Below are positions 1 to 6,452 of a stretch of 8,111 bases of DNA, piece after piece. The translations under genes and the position numbers were made by a program. The number at the start of each line of letters is the position of its first letter. Position 1 is the stretch's first letter. The stretch is from positions 1 through 8,111 of the forward strand of contig JAJYAF010000078.1 in assembly GCA_021779655.1 (NCBI GenBank), written 5' to 3'. The notes under the pieces were generated by a model. The model made no database searches. It had not been told where the DNA came from and worked only from the letters and a program-made list of their open reading frames with translations. The DNA is from Pseudomonadota bacterium (lineage in GTDB: Bacteria > Pseudomonadota > Alphaproteobacteria > Acetobacterales > Acetobacteraceae).

Positions 1-1
1 G

Positions 2-1276
2 ATCGACGCGCAGGACGGCTGGGACCTGGACCGGCGGATTGAAATCGCGCTCGATGCCCTGCGCTGCCCGCCGGCGGATGCGGCCATCGGCCCGCTTTCC
101 GGCGGCGAGCGCCGGCGCGTCGCGCTGTGCCGCCTGCTGCTGGAAAAACCCGACCTGCTGCTGCTTGACGAACCGACGAACCATCTGGACGCCGAAAGCG
201 TCGCCTGGCTGGAGCGCACCCTTTCCGAATATCCCGGAACCGTGATCCTGGTGACGCACGACCGCTATTTCCTCGACAACGTGACCAACTGGATTCTGGA
301 GATCGAACGCGGCCGCGGCTACCCCTATGAGGGCAATTATTCCGCCTGGCTTGAACAGAAGCAGAAGCGGCTGCAACAGGAGGAAAAGGAAGAGAGCGCC
401 CGCCAGCGCGCGCTGGCGGAAGAGCGGGAATGGATCTCCTCCTCCCCCAAGGCCCGGCAAACCAAGAATCGCGCCCGGATTCAGCGCTACGAGGAAATGC
501 TTGCCAAAAGCCAGGAGCTGGCGGGCGGGGCGGCGGAAATCGTCATTCCGCCCGGCCCCCGCCTGGGCGGCACGGTGATCGAGGCGATCGACCTGCAAAA
601 GGGCTTCGGGGACCGGGAACTGATCGACGGCCTCAGCTTCAAGCTCCCGCCGGGCGGCATTGTCGGCGTCATCGGCCCGAACGGCGCCGGCAAAACGACC
701 CTGTTCAGAATGATCACCGGGGCCGAGCAACCCGATTCCGGCTCACTCAAAATCGGCGAGACGGTGAAGCTCGGTTATGTCGATCAATCCCGCGACTCGC
801 TCGACAACGAAAAGAATGTCTGGGAGGAGATCTCGGGCGGCACGGATGTCATCCATCTCGGCAAGCGCACGGTGCCGTCGCGCGCCTATGTCGGCGCGTT
901 CAATTTCAAGGGCGCCGACCAGCAGAAGAAGGTGGGCATCCTCTCCGGCGGTGAGCGCAACCGCGTGCATCTCGCGAAAATGCTGAAATCCGAAGCCAAT
1001 GTCATCCTGCTGGACGAGCCAACCAACGATCTAGACGTGGACACGCTGCGGGCGCTTGAAGAGGCGCTGATGGAGTTTCCCGGCTGCGCCGTCATCATCT
1101 CGCACGACCGCTGGTTCCTCGACCGGCTGGCAACCCATATCCTGGCCTTCGAGGGCAACAGCCATGTGGAATGGTTCGAAGGAAACTTTCAGGCCTATGA
1201 GGAAGACAAGCGCCGCCGTCTCGGTATCGAGGCAACCGAGCCGCACCGTATCAAGTACCGGCCGCTGACGCGCTAA
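2..1276 (+). CDS. ettA: Energy-dependent translational throttle protein EttA (ABC-F ATPase), 5'-truncated
   Basis: The reading frame is open from the left edge to TAA at 1274-1276 and gives 424 residues. EttA is about 555, so roughly 130 N-terminal residues, including the first Walker A, lie outside. Visible in order: first ABC signature LSGGE (residues 32-36) and Walker B DEPTNHLD (56-63); the charged helical linker, or P-site tRNA interaction motif (about 95-145); second Walker [10 protein letters not shown] (225-233), signature LSGGER (314-319) and Walker B DEPTNDLD (338-345). Both catalytic Glu (E57, E339) are present. Blocks such as [27 protein letters not shown] and the ending RIKYRPLTR match EttA rather than Uup or other ABC-F proteins. 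Known role of the family: it binds the ribosomal E site in the cytoplasm and gates the first elongation steps according to ATP/ADP level. There are no transmembrane segments, as expected for ABC-F. The identification is secure; only the 5' end is missing. Confidence 0.96.
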   Translation: MDAQDGWDLDRRIEIALDALRCPPADAAIGPLSGGERRRVALCRLLLEKPDLLLLDEPTNHLDAESVAWLERTLSEYPGTVILVTHDRYFLDNVTNWILEIERGRGYPYEGNYSAWLEQKQKRLQQEEKEESARQRALAEEREWISSSPKARQTKNRARIQRYEEMLAKSQELAGGAAEIVIPPGPRLGGTVIEAIDLQKGFGDRELIDGLSFKLPPGGIVGVIGPNGAGKTTLFRMITGAEQPDSGSLKIGETVKLGYVDQSRDSLDNEKNVWEEISGGTDVIHLGKRTVPSRAYVGAFNFKGADQQKKVGILSGGERNRVHLAKMLKSEANVILLDEPTNDLDVDTLRALEEALMEFPGCAVIISHDRWFLDRLATHILAFEGNSHVEWFEGNFQAYEEDKRRRLGIEATEPHRIKYRPLTR

Positions 1277-1308
1277 GCCGGCCCGGCCCGCCGCCTTCTC
1301 CCGGACGA

Positions 1309-1863
1309 TTGCCGTTGTTCTCCCCATGGCGTCTCGCCACGGCGCGCCTGGTCATGACGCCCGTCGCCTTCGGCGACCTGCCGGAAATCGCGGCGCTCAA
1401 GGCAGACCCGCGCGCCTTCGCCCAGATGCTGGGCGGTGTGCGCTCCCGCCAGCAATCCGCGGAGGAACTGGCCCAGGATATTCGCGCCTGGGGCGCACAT
1501 GGCTACGGCATGTGGACAGTCCGCGCCCGGGAAACCGCCATAGGCTCGGGCGGTGGTTTCCAGGGCATAACCGGGTTGATGCATCGTCCGGATGGCCGGG
1601 GCGTCGCGCTGCGCTTCGCGTTCCGCCCGCAGGCCCGCGGCGCCGGGCTGGCAACGGAAGCCGCGGGCGCCGCTCTGGTTTATGCCCATGAGGTCGCAAC
1701 GCTGCCCAAGGTTGTCGCCGTGGCGCGGGAAGACAACATCGCCTCCCGCATGATCCTGGGGGCGATCGGCATGACCCAGACGGACAGTTTCGTCCGGGAT
1801 GGAATATTACGCCTCGTTTACCATTCGATTCGCGATCAGGCCCTGCCCGCAACTTCACGGTAA
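1309..1863 (+). CDS. GNAT-family N-acetyltransferase, RimJ/RimL type (Acetyltransf_3)
   Basis: A 184-residue protein with GNAT organisation. The N-terminal strand ATARLVMTPV (10-19) is followed by D-L-P-E-I, as in the RimJ-like 'TERLxLRP' opening. A central strand ends in GGGFQGITGL (81-90). The acetyl-CoA pyrophosphate loop is QARGAGLATE (108-117), followed by a helix with V-A-R-E-D-N-I-A-S (about 143-151), typical of motif B. The start is TTG at 1309: there is no ATG or GTG further upstream in frame, the RLATARL block must be included, and the ATG at 1326 is in another frame. No good Shine-Dalgarno precedes the TTG. The gene lies 32 nt after ettA with no terminator between them, so it is probably read through from ettA. 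Family members acetylate protein N-termini or small molecules; the substrate cannot be read from the sequence, and no link to EttA is shown. Confidence 0.87.
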   Translation: MPLFSPWRLATARLVMTPVAFGDLPEIAALKADPRAFAQMLGGVRSRQQSAEELAQDIRAWGAHGYGMWTVRARETAIGSGGGFQGITGLMHRPDGRGVALRFAFRPQARGAGLATEAAGAALVYAHEVATLPKVVAVAREDNIASRMILGAIGMTQTDSFVRDGILRLVYHSIRDQALPATSR

Positions 1864-1954
1864 ATTCAAATCAAGGTGAAATCCCCTCCATAACGGCGGC
1901 CCGCCAGCCTTCGCGCTTGCACAATCCTCCCTTTTGCAATCAATGTGCAGTTAC

Positions 1955-1960
1955 GGGGAG
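1955..1960 (+). promoter_or_regulatory. Shine-Dalgarno that sets the GTG 1967 start
   Basis: GGGGAG lies 6 nt before GTG at 1967. This is the best ribosome-binding site in the gap and selects GTG 1967 over the upstream in-frame TTG (1934) and ATG (1943), neither of which has one. Confidence 0.65.
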
Positions 1961-1966
1961 ATAATC

Positions 1967-2293
1967 GTGACACGTGATGAGCATCGCAATATCATCGCCT
2001 TTATCGAAGGGGTCGCCCGGCAAGATGACAGGTTGGCCCCGGAACCCATGGATGTCGAGGCGGACGCCATCATCCGCGCCCTGTTCGTCCGCAACCCGGA
2101 TGCGGCCTACCGGATCACCAAGCTTGCGATGGCCCAGCGGGAGGCGCTTTCCGTTCTGAGAGCGGAATTTGAGAAGGCGCAGGCGGACGAAGCCAGGCCA
2201 TGGTGGGTCCGCATGCTGCAAAAATTCAGCCGGCGCCGGCGGCCACACCGGGAGCCCCGCCTTTCCTTGTTCCGCCATATGGCCTCGGATTAA
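1967..2293 (+). CDS. Small protein resembling the N-terminal domain of DUF2076, with Arg-rich tail
   Basis: This 108-residue protein starts at GTG 1967 behind a good ribosome-binding site and stops at TAA 2291-2293. Residues 2-70 are predicted helical. They follow the pattern I recall for the start of DUF2076 proteins: T-x-D-E near the N-terminus, then P-x-D-x-E-A-D-A-I-I-R, then R-N-P-D-A-A-Y-R (42-49), then A-Q-R-E-A-L and a coiled-coil-like stretch A-E-F-E-K-A-Q. The long Pro/Gln/Gly linker and glycine-rich end usual in DUF2076 are absent. Instead there is a short tail with tryptophans W79-W80, an amphipathic stretch W-V-R-M-L-Q-K-F, and a basic cluster RRRR (89-92). There is no signal peptide or clear transmembrane helix. 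The tail could bind membrane or nucleic acid, which is a guess. It lies 105 nt upstream of metH on the same strand. Function is unknown and the family call is from memory. Confidence 0.75.
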   Translation: MTRDEHRNIIAFIEGVARQDDRLAPEPMDVEADAIIRALFVRNPDAAYRITKLAMAQREALSVLRAEFEKAQADEARPWWVRMLQKFSRRRRPHREPRLSLFRHMASD

Positions 2294-2398
2294 GGCTTTT
2301 CAGCCCATAAGCCGAACCTCTTTCCGCACGCGCCGGACCCGTCATCCGCATGTCTGAAATCGCGCTCATCTGCTGGACATGCGGACAATCCTCTATAG
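2294..2398 (+). other. Leader region upstream of metH
   Basis: A 105-nt gap between the small DUF2076-like gene and metH. It begins with a weak stem GGCTT/AAGCC (2294-2298 with 2309-2313), too short and without a T-run to call a terminator. It ends with a strong 10-bp inverted repeat (listed separately). No cobalamin riboswitch B12 box, SAM riboswitch or SAH riboswitch core is recognisable, and the space is short for a B12 riboswitch. The region presumably holds the metH promoter or control site, but no convincing -35/-10 pair stands out. Confidence 0.5.
2345..2385 (+). repeat. Perfect 10-bp inverted repeat / hairpin just upstream of metH
   Basis: TCCGCATGTC (2345-2354) and GACATGCGGA (2376-2385) are exact reverse complements separated by 21 nt. 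In RNA, two further G-U pairs (2355/2375 and 2356/2374) can extend the stem to 12. The 3' arm ends 13 nt before the metH ATG at 2399. It could be a regulator operator or a 5'-UTR hairpin controlling translation. There is no U-run after it, so it is not a typical intrinsic terminator. The pairing is directly visible; the function is inferred. Confidence 0.6.
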
Positions 2399-5300
2399 AT
2401 GACAAGCATGGCCAAGCCGCATCTGCTCGAAATTCTCGCATGCCGTGTCCTCCTCTGTGACGGCGGCATGGGCTCGCGCGTGCAGGCGCTCAGTCTCGAT
2501 GTCGAGAGGGATTTCTGGGGCAAGGAAAACTGCACCGAGGTACTGAATCTCTCACGCCCCGACCTGGTGCGTGACATCCATCGCGGCTATTTCGCCGCCG
2601 GCTCCGACATGGTGCAGACCAATTCCTTCGGCGGCTCCCCCATCACGCTGGCGGAATTCCAGCTCGAGGACCGTGCCTTCGAGATCAATAAAATCGCCGC
2701 GGAACTCGCGCACGAGGCCGCCGCCTCGTTCGCCGATGGCCGTACCCGCTACGTCATCGGCAGCATCGGCCCCGGCACCAAGCTGCCCAGCCTCGGCAAC
2801 ATCGCCTACGATCCGCTGGAGGCCGCGCTGTTCATCCAGGCACGGGGCCTCATCGCCGGCGGGGCGGATGCGCTGCTGATAGAAACCTGCCAGGACATGC
2901 TGCAGATCAAGGCGGCGGTGAACGGCGCCAAGCGCGCCAGGGCGGAAGCCGCGAGCGACATCCCGATATTCGTGCAGGTGACCGTGGAGACCACCGGCAC
3001 CCTGCTGGTCGGCTCGGACATCGCGGCCGCCGCCACGGTCATCCACGCGCTGGACGTACCGCTGATGGGGCTGAACTGTGCCACCGGCCCGCAGGAAATG
3101 GCCGAGCATGTGCGCTATCTCTCGCGCAACTGGCCGGGCCTGATCGCCGTGCAGCCCAATGCCGGCTTGCCCGAACTGGTGGACGGCAAGACCCATTACC
3201 CGCTGCAAGCCGAGGAAATGGCAAGCTGGGTCGAGCGCTTCGTGGTCGAGGACGGTGTCAATCTTGTCGGCGGCTGCTGCGGCACCTCGATCCCCCATAT
3301 CCGCGCGCTGGATGCGATGTTGAAAAGGCTGGGCGGCGACCGGCCCGCGCCGGTGCCCCGCAGCCCGCTCTGGGTGCCATCCGTCGCGAGCCTCTATACG
3401 GCCACGCCGTTACGCCAGGAAAACAGCTATTTCTCGATCGGCGAACGATGCAATGCCAACGGTTCCAAAAAATGGCGGGAATTGCAGGAAGTCCATGACT
3501 GGGATGGCTGTATCGCGCTGGGGCGCGAGCAGATGGCCGAGGCCTCCAACGCGCTCGACATCTGCACCGCCTTCGTCGGCCGCGATGAGATGGCCGAGAT
3601 GTGCGAGGTCGTCACCCGCTTCACCTCCGCGATCAATCTCCCGCTGGTGATCGATTCAACCGAAACGCCGGTCATCGCGGCGGCGCTCAAGCTGCATGGC
3701 GGCAAACCCATCATCAACTCGATCAATTTCGAGGATGGCGAGCAGCATGCCGCCGATCGCCTCGAGCTTGCCAGGCAATTCGGCGCCGCGGTCATCGCGC
3801 TGACAATCGACGAGACCGGAATGGCCAAGGAGCCGGAGGACAAGCTGCGGATCGCCCGCCGGCTGGTGGAATTCGCCTGCAACCGGTACGGCCTGCCGCA
3901 AAGCGACCTGCTGATCGACCCGCTCACCTTCACCATCGCCACCGGCAACGAGGATGACCGCAAGCTCGGCCTGTGGACATTGCAAGGGATCAAGGCAATC
4001 CGGGAGGCGTTTCCGGAAATCCAGATCGTCCTTGGGCTGTCCAATATCTCGTTCGGGCTGAACCCGGCGGCTCGCGCGGTGCTGAATTCGGTGTTCCTCG
4101 ACCACGCGGTGAAAGTCGGGATGACCGGCGCGATTGTCCATGTCTCGAAAATCCGGCCCCTGCATCTGATCGATCCGGCGGAAGTGAAGGTCTGCGAGGA
4201 TCTGATTTTCGATCGCCGGGCGGACGGCTACGACCCGCTGCAAAAACTGCTGGAAATATTCGCCGACCGCAAAGCCGCCGATACCGCGCGGAAGAAACGC
4301 AGCGACACGGTGGAGGGAAAACTGAAGGACCGGATCGTGGAGGGCGACCGCAAGGGCCTGACCGCCGATCTGGACGCGGCGCTCGAACGCCACAAGCCGC
4401 TCGACATCATCAACGACATCCTGCTGGACGGCATGAAAACGGTGGGTGAGCTTTTCGGCGCGGGCAAGATGCAGCTGCCGTTCGTGCTGCAATCGGCGGA
4501 GACGATGAAAGCGGCCGTTGCCTATCTGGAACCGATGATGGAGCGCGTCGCGGGCGAGGAGCGCGGCACCATCGTGCTCGCCACCGTCAAGGGCGACGTG
4601 CACGATATCGGCAAAAATCTGGTGGACATCATCCTCACCAATAACGGCTACAAGGTGGTCAATCTCGGCATCAAGGTGCCGCTTGCGGAAATGCTCGCGG
4701 CGGCACGCGAGCATCGCGCGCATGCCATCGGCATGTCCGGGCTGCTGGTGAAATCCACCGTCGTGATGCGCGAAAATCTGGAGGAGATGTCCCGCCAGGG
4801 CGTGGATATTCCGGTCATGCTGGGAGGTGCCGCGCTCACCCGCAATTATGTCGAGGAGGAATGCGTTACCGCCTATGGCTCCGGCCGCGTTGCCTATGCG
4901 CGCGATGCCTTCGATGGCCTGCATCTGATGGACAAGGTCACCGGCAACGCCTTCGATGACTACCTCGCCGCGATTGCGGCCAAGCGCAAGGGAAAGTCAT
5001 CCAACGCGAAGCGCCGGCCGGGCGTGGCCAATGCCGCCGCGTTCGCGCCGGTGGACATCAAGGCCGCGCAATCCCGCCGCCGCCGGCTCACGGAAACCGG
5101 GCCGGTTCTCACCCCGCCGTTCTGGGGCGCCAGGGTCATCGAAGCCGCGCCGAGGGCGATTATTCCCTTCATCAACGAACGCTCGCTTTTTCAGTTCCAG
5201 TGGGGCTTCCGCAAGCAAGGCCGGAGCCTGGAGGATTTCCTGGGCTGGGCGCGCCAGGAGCTGCGCCCGGTGATGCGGCGGATGCTGGAGCTTTGCGAGG

Positions 5301-5893
5301 CGGACGCAATCCTGAAGCCGCAGGCGGTCTACGGCTATTGGAAAGCCGCCGGCCAGGGCAACGATCTGCTGATTTTCGCGGAGGACGGCGTCACGGAACT
5401 GGCCCGCTTCACTCTGCCGCGGCAGCCAAAGGAGGATGGCGCCTGCATCGCCGATTTCGTTCGCGACGTGGACGATGAACCGCGCGATGTGATCGGCCTA
5501 CAGGTGGTCACCGTGGGGCAGCGGGCATCGGAAATCGCGCGGGCGTGGTTCGAGGAAAACCGCTATCAGGATTATCTCTATCTGCACGGCATTTCGGTGG
5601 AAATGGCCGAGGCGCTTGCCGAGTACACCCATAAACGCATCCGCGCGGAACTCGGCTTCGCCGCCGAGGACGACCGCGACATGGATAAACTGCTGGCGCA
5701 ATCCTATCGCGGCTCGCGCTATTCCTTCGGCTATCCCGCCTGCCCGAACCTCGAGGACCAGACGCAGCTATTGCGCCTGCTGGAAGCGGAGCGGATCGGC
5801 GTGAGCCTCTCGGACGAGTTTCAGCTTCACCCGGAACAATCCACCAGCGCCATCGTGGTGCTGAACGCCAAGGCCAAATATTTCACGGTATAA
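2399..5893 (+). CDS. metH: Cobalamin-dependent methionine synthase MetH (5-methyltetrahydrofolate--homocysteine methyltransferase)
   Basis: A 1164-residue cytosolic enzyme that moves the methyl group of 5-methyl-tetrahydrofolate via cobalamin to homocysteine, giving methionine. All four modules are on one chain. The homocysteine domain (about 1-325) has zinc ligands C227 (GLNCATG) and C293-C294 (GGCCGTS). The pterin-binding domain (about 340-625) opens with IGERCNANGS (347-356). The cap and cobalamin domains (about 640-860) contain D733-V-H735-D-I-G738, the DxHxxG motif whose His is the lower cobalt ligand. The reactivation domain (about 900-1164) has GSRYSFGYPACP with R1107 and Y1112, which binds SAM for reductive methylation. 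An in-frame TAG (2396-2398) directly precedes ATG 2399, so the start is 2399 or the ATG at 2408; neither has a clear Shine-Dalgarno. The chain ends at KYFTV, shorter than the 1227-residue E. coli enzyme, which carries an extra C-terminal tail. Many alphaproteobacteria split MetH in two; here it is undivided. metF is not in the window. Confidence 0.97.
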   Translation: MTSMAKPHLLEILACRVLLCDGGMGSRVQALSLDVERDFWGKENCTEVLNLSRPDLVRDIHRGYFAAGSDMVQTNSFGGSPITLAEFQLEDRAFEINKIAAELAHEAAASFADGRTRYVIGSIGPGTKLPSLGNIAYDPLEAALFIQARGLIAGGADALLIETCQDMLQIKAAVNGAKRARAEAASDIPIFVQVTVETTGTLLVGSDIAAAATVIHALDVPLMGLNCATGPQEMAEHVRYLSRNWPGLIAVQPNAGLPELVDGKTHYPLQAEEMASWVERFVVEDGVNLVGGCCGTSIPHIRALDAMLKRLGGDRPAPVPRSPLWVPSVASLYTATPLRQENSYFSIGERCNANGSKKWRELQEVHDWDGCIALGREQMAEASNALDICTAFVGRDEMAEMCEVVTRFTSAINLPLVIDSTETPVIAAALKLHGGKPIINSINFEDGEQHAADRLELARQFGAAVIALTIDETGMAKEPEDKLRIARRLVEFACNRYGLPQSDLLIDPLTFTIATGNEDDRKLGLWTLQGIKAIREAFPEIQIVLGLSNISFGLNPAARAVLNSVFLDHAVKVGMTGAIVHVSKIRPLHLIDPAEVKVCEDLIFDRRADGYDPLQKLLEIFADRKAADTARKKRSDTVEGKLKDRIVEGDRKGLTADLDAALERHKPLDIINDILLDGMKTVGELFGAGKMQLPFVLQSAETMKAAVAYLEPMMERVAGEERGTIVLATVKGDVHDIGKNLVDIILTNNGYKVVNLGIKVPLAEMLAAAREHRAHAIGMSGLLVKSTVVMRENLEEMSRQGVDIPVMLGGAALTRNYVEEECVTAYGSGRVAYARDAFDGLHLMDKVTGNAFDDYLAAIAAKRKGKSSNAKRRPGVANAAAFAPVDIKAAQSRRRRLTETGPVLTPPFWGARVIEAAPRAIIPFINERSLFQFQWGFRKQGRSLEDFLGWARQELRPVMRRMLELCEADAILKPQAVYGYWKAAGQGNDLLIFAEDGVTELARFTLPRQPKEDGACIADFVRDVDDEPRDVIGLQVVTVGQRASEIARAWFEENRYQDYLYLHGISVEMAEALAEYTHKRIRAELGFAAEDDRDMDKLLAQSYRGSRYSFGYPACPNLEDQTQLLRLLEAERIGVSLSDEFQLHPEQSTSAIVVLNAKAKYFTV

Positions 5894-5896
5894 GAC

Positions 5897-5918
5897 CGGT
5901 CAGCCTCAAGGCTGACCG
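5897..5918. terminator. Convergent-gene hairpin, probable bidirectional terminator
   Basis: CGGTCAGCC (5897-5905), loop TCAA, GGCTGACCG (5910-5918): a perfect 9-bp stem starting 4 nt after the metH stop. It lies 16 nt beyond the stop of the minus-strand gene ending at 5935. There is no strong T-run on either side (the minus side reads GTCTTAT), so it is a weak or factor-assisted terminator rather than a textbook one. Its position in a 41-nt gap between converging genes supports the call. Confidence 0.7.
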
Positions 5919-5934
5919 CGCCCCCGCAGGCCGG

Positions 5935-6390
5935 CTAGAAAATCCGGTTGATCAGGTCATCGCCGATGCCGAACCCCGCCCCGGTCAGAATCGCCCGGCC
6001 GAATCCGGAGTTGAAAAATCCTCCCAACCCGCCTTGCTGCGGATAGGGGGCATATCCCTGCGGATAACCCTGCTGGGGATAAGCCTGCTGGGGATAGCCT
6101 TGCTGGGGATAAGGCGCCGGCTGCGGAGCGGCCTGCGGGACCGAAGCCACCGCCCGGCTCTGGTTTTCCATAAAGCCATGCAGCGCCTGTAGCAGATTGG
6201 ACACCTGGTTCTGCTCCGCCTGAATGGCAAGCGCGATGCTGCGCAAATCCAGCAGCCATTCCCGCGCGTCCTGGTTGCCGCTCTGGCTCGCCGATTGCAG
6301 CTTCTCGGCCAGCGCCTTCAGCTCCTGCACGGTCTGCTGCGCCTGCGATTGCAGCTGCGCATAAGTGCTGTCGATCGTCTGTACATCCAT
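5935..6390 (-). CDS. Hypothetical protein: helical N-terminus, Pro-Gln-Tyr repeat linker, DUF2076-like Gly-rich C-terminus
   Basis: A 151-residue protein read leftward from ATG 6390, with an AAGGAG ribosome-binding site 8 nt away. A GTG at 6417 would add 9 residues but has no such site. Residues 1-74 are Gln-rich and strongly helical, likely coiled coil, with heptad-like spacing in Q-E-L-K-A-L-A-E-K-L and V-S-N-L-L-Q-A-L. Residues 75-120 form a low-complexity Pro/Gln/Tyr/Ala linker with PQQGY/PQQAY repeats. Residues 120-151 are Gly/Phe-rich (GGLGGFFNSGFG) and end in GIGDDLINRIF. That recalls the tail of DUF2076 proteins, where a glycine-rich segment precedes a short hydrophobic end. There is no signal peptide and no full transmembrane helix. 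The function is unknown. It is downstream of the amidotransferase gene (62-nt gap, same strand), so it may be co-transcribed or have its own promoter. Confidence 0.85.
   Translation of the reverse strand: MDVQTIDSTYAQLQSQAQQTVQELKALAEKLQSASQSGNQDAREWLLDLRSIALAIQAEQNQVSNLLQALHGFMENQSRAVASVPQAAPQPAPYPQQGYPQQAYPQQGYPQGYAPYPQQGGLGGFFNSGFGRAILTGAGFGIGDDLINRIF
6071..6115 (-). repeat. Three tandem 15-bp units encoding the PQQ(G/A)Y repeat
   Basis: Three consecutive 15-bp units start at 6071, 6086 and 6101, each sharing TGCTGGGGATA on the plus strand and differing only near the end. On the minus strand they encode Y-P-Q-Q-(G/A) steps. Degenerate further copies extend left to about 6035 (TGCTGCGGATA and TGCGGATAACC). 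The near-identity at DNA level points to recent slippage expansion inside the coding region. Confidence 0.85.
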
Positions 6391-6398
6391 GTCCAGCG

Positions 6399-6404
6399 CT
6401 CCTT
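6399..6404 (-). promoter_or_regulatory. Shine-Dalgarno for the gene starting at 6390
   Basis: On the minus strand AAGGAG (plus CTCCTT) lies 8 nt before ATG 6390. It decides that start over the GTG at 6417, which has no purine-rich site upstream. Confidence 0.75.
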
Positions 6405-6416
6405 GATCAAGAGCCA

Positions 6417-6424
6417 CTTATATA
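6417..6424 (-). promoter_or_regulatory. Possible -10 element for the gene starting at 6390
   Basis: The minus strand reads TATATAAG here, an AT-rich island in GC-rich DNA about 27 nt upstream of ATG 6390. It would fit a short 5' leader. No good -35 hexamer is found 16-18 nt further upstream, so the call is tentative. Confidence 0.25.
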
Positions 6425-6452
6425 GAGGTTCTTTAGGCGAAAGCCGACTCCC

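Noticed and set aside
1918..1949. TGCACA ... TGTGCA 6-bp inverted repeat upstream of the small gene at 1967
   Set aside because: Six bp with 20 nt between is expected by chance at this scale, and it matches no operator I know.
2294..2398. Cobalamin or SAM riboswitch upstream of metH
   Set aside because: AGCCGAACC at 2310-2318 only loosely recalls a B12 box. The gap is too short and the other conserved elements are missing. No SAM or SAH riboswitch core is recognisable.
2350..2460. Short ORF (36 residues) beginning ATG TCT GAA in the metH leader and overlapping the metH start out of frame
   Set aside because: It has no Shine-Dalgarno, no run of Met codons as a methionine attenuator peptide would have, and its second half is forced by the metH coding sequence. 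Probably chance.
3656..4924. Long open frame (422 codons) on the minus strand inside metH
   Set aside because: It is antisense to conserved MetH domains. Its translation is rich in His, Arg, Gln and Asp with no recognisable motif. Such shadows are common in GC-rich genes.
6431..6448. Small GGC-GAAA-GCC hairpin between the amidotransferase gene and the 151-residue gene
   Set aside because: A stem of 3 bp with no T-run is too weak to call a terminator.
6446..6450. GACTC (GANTC, CcrM-type methylation site) upstream of the gene starting at 6390
   Set aside because: GANTC sites occur several times in the window, including inside genes, so a single one near a weak promoter is not evidence of cell-cycle control.
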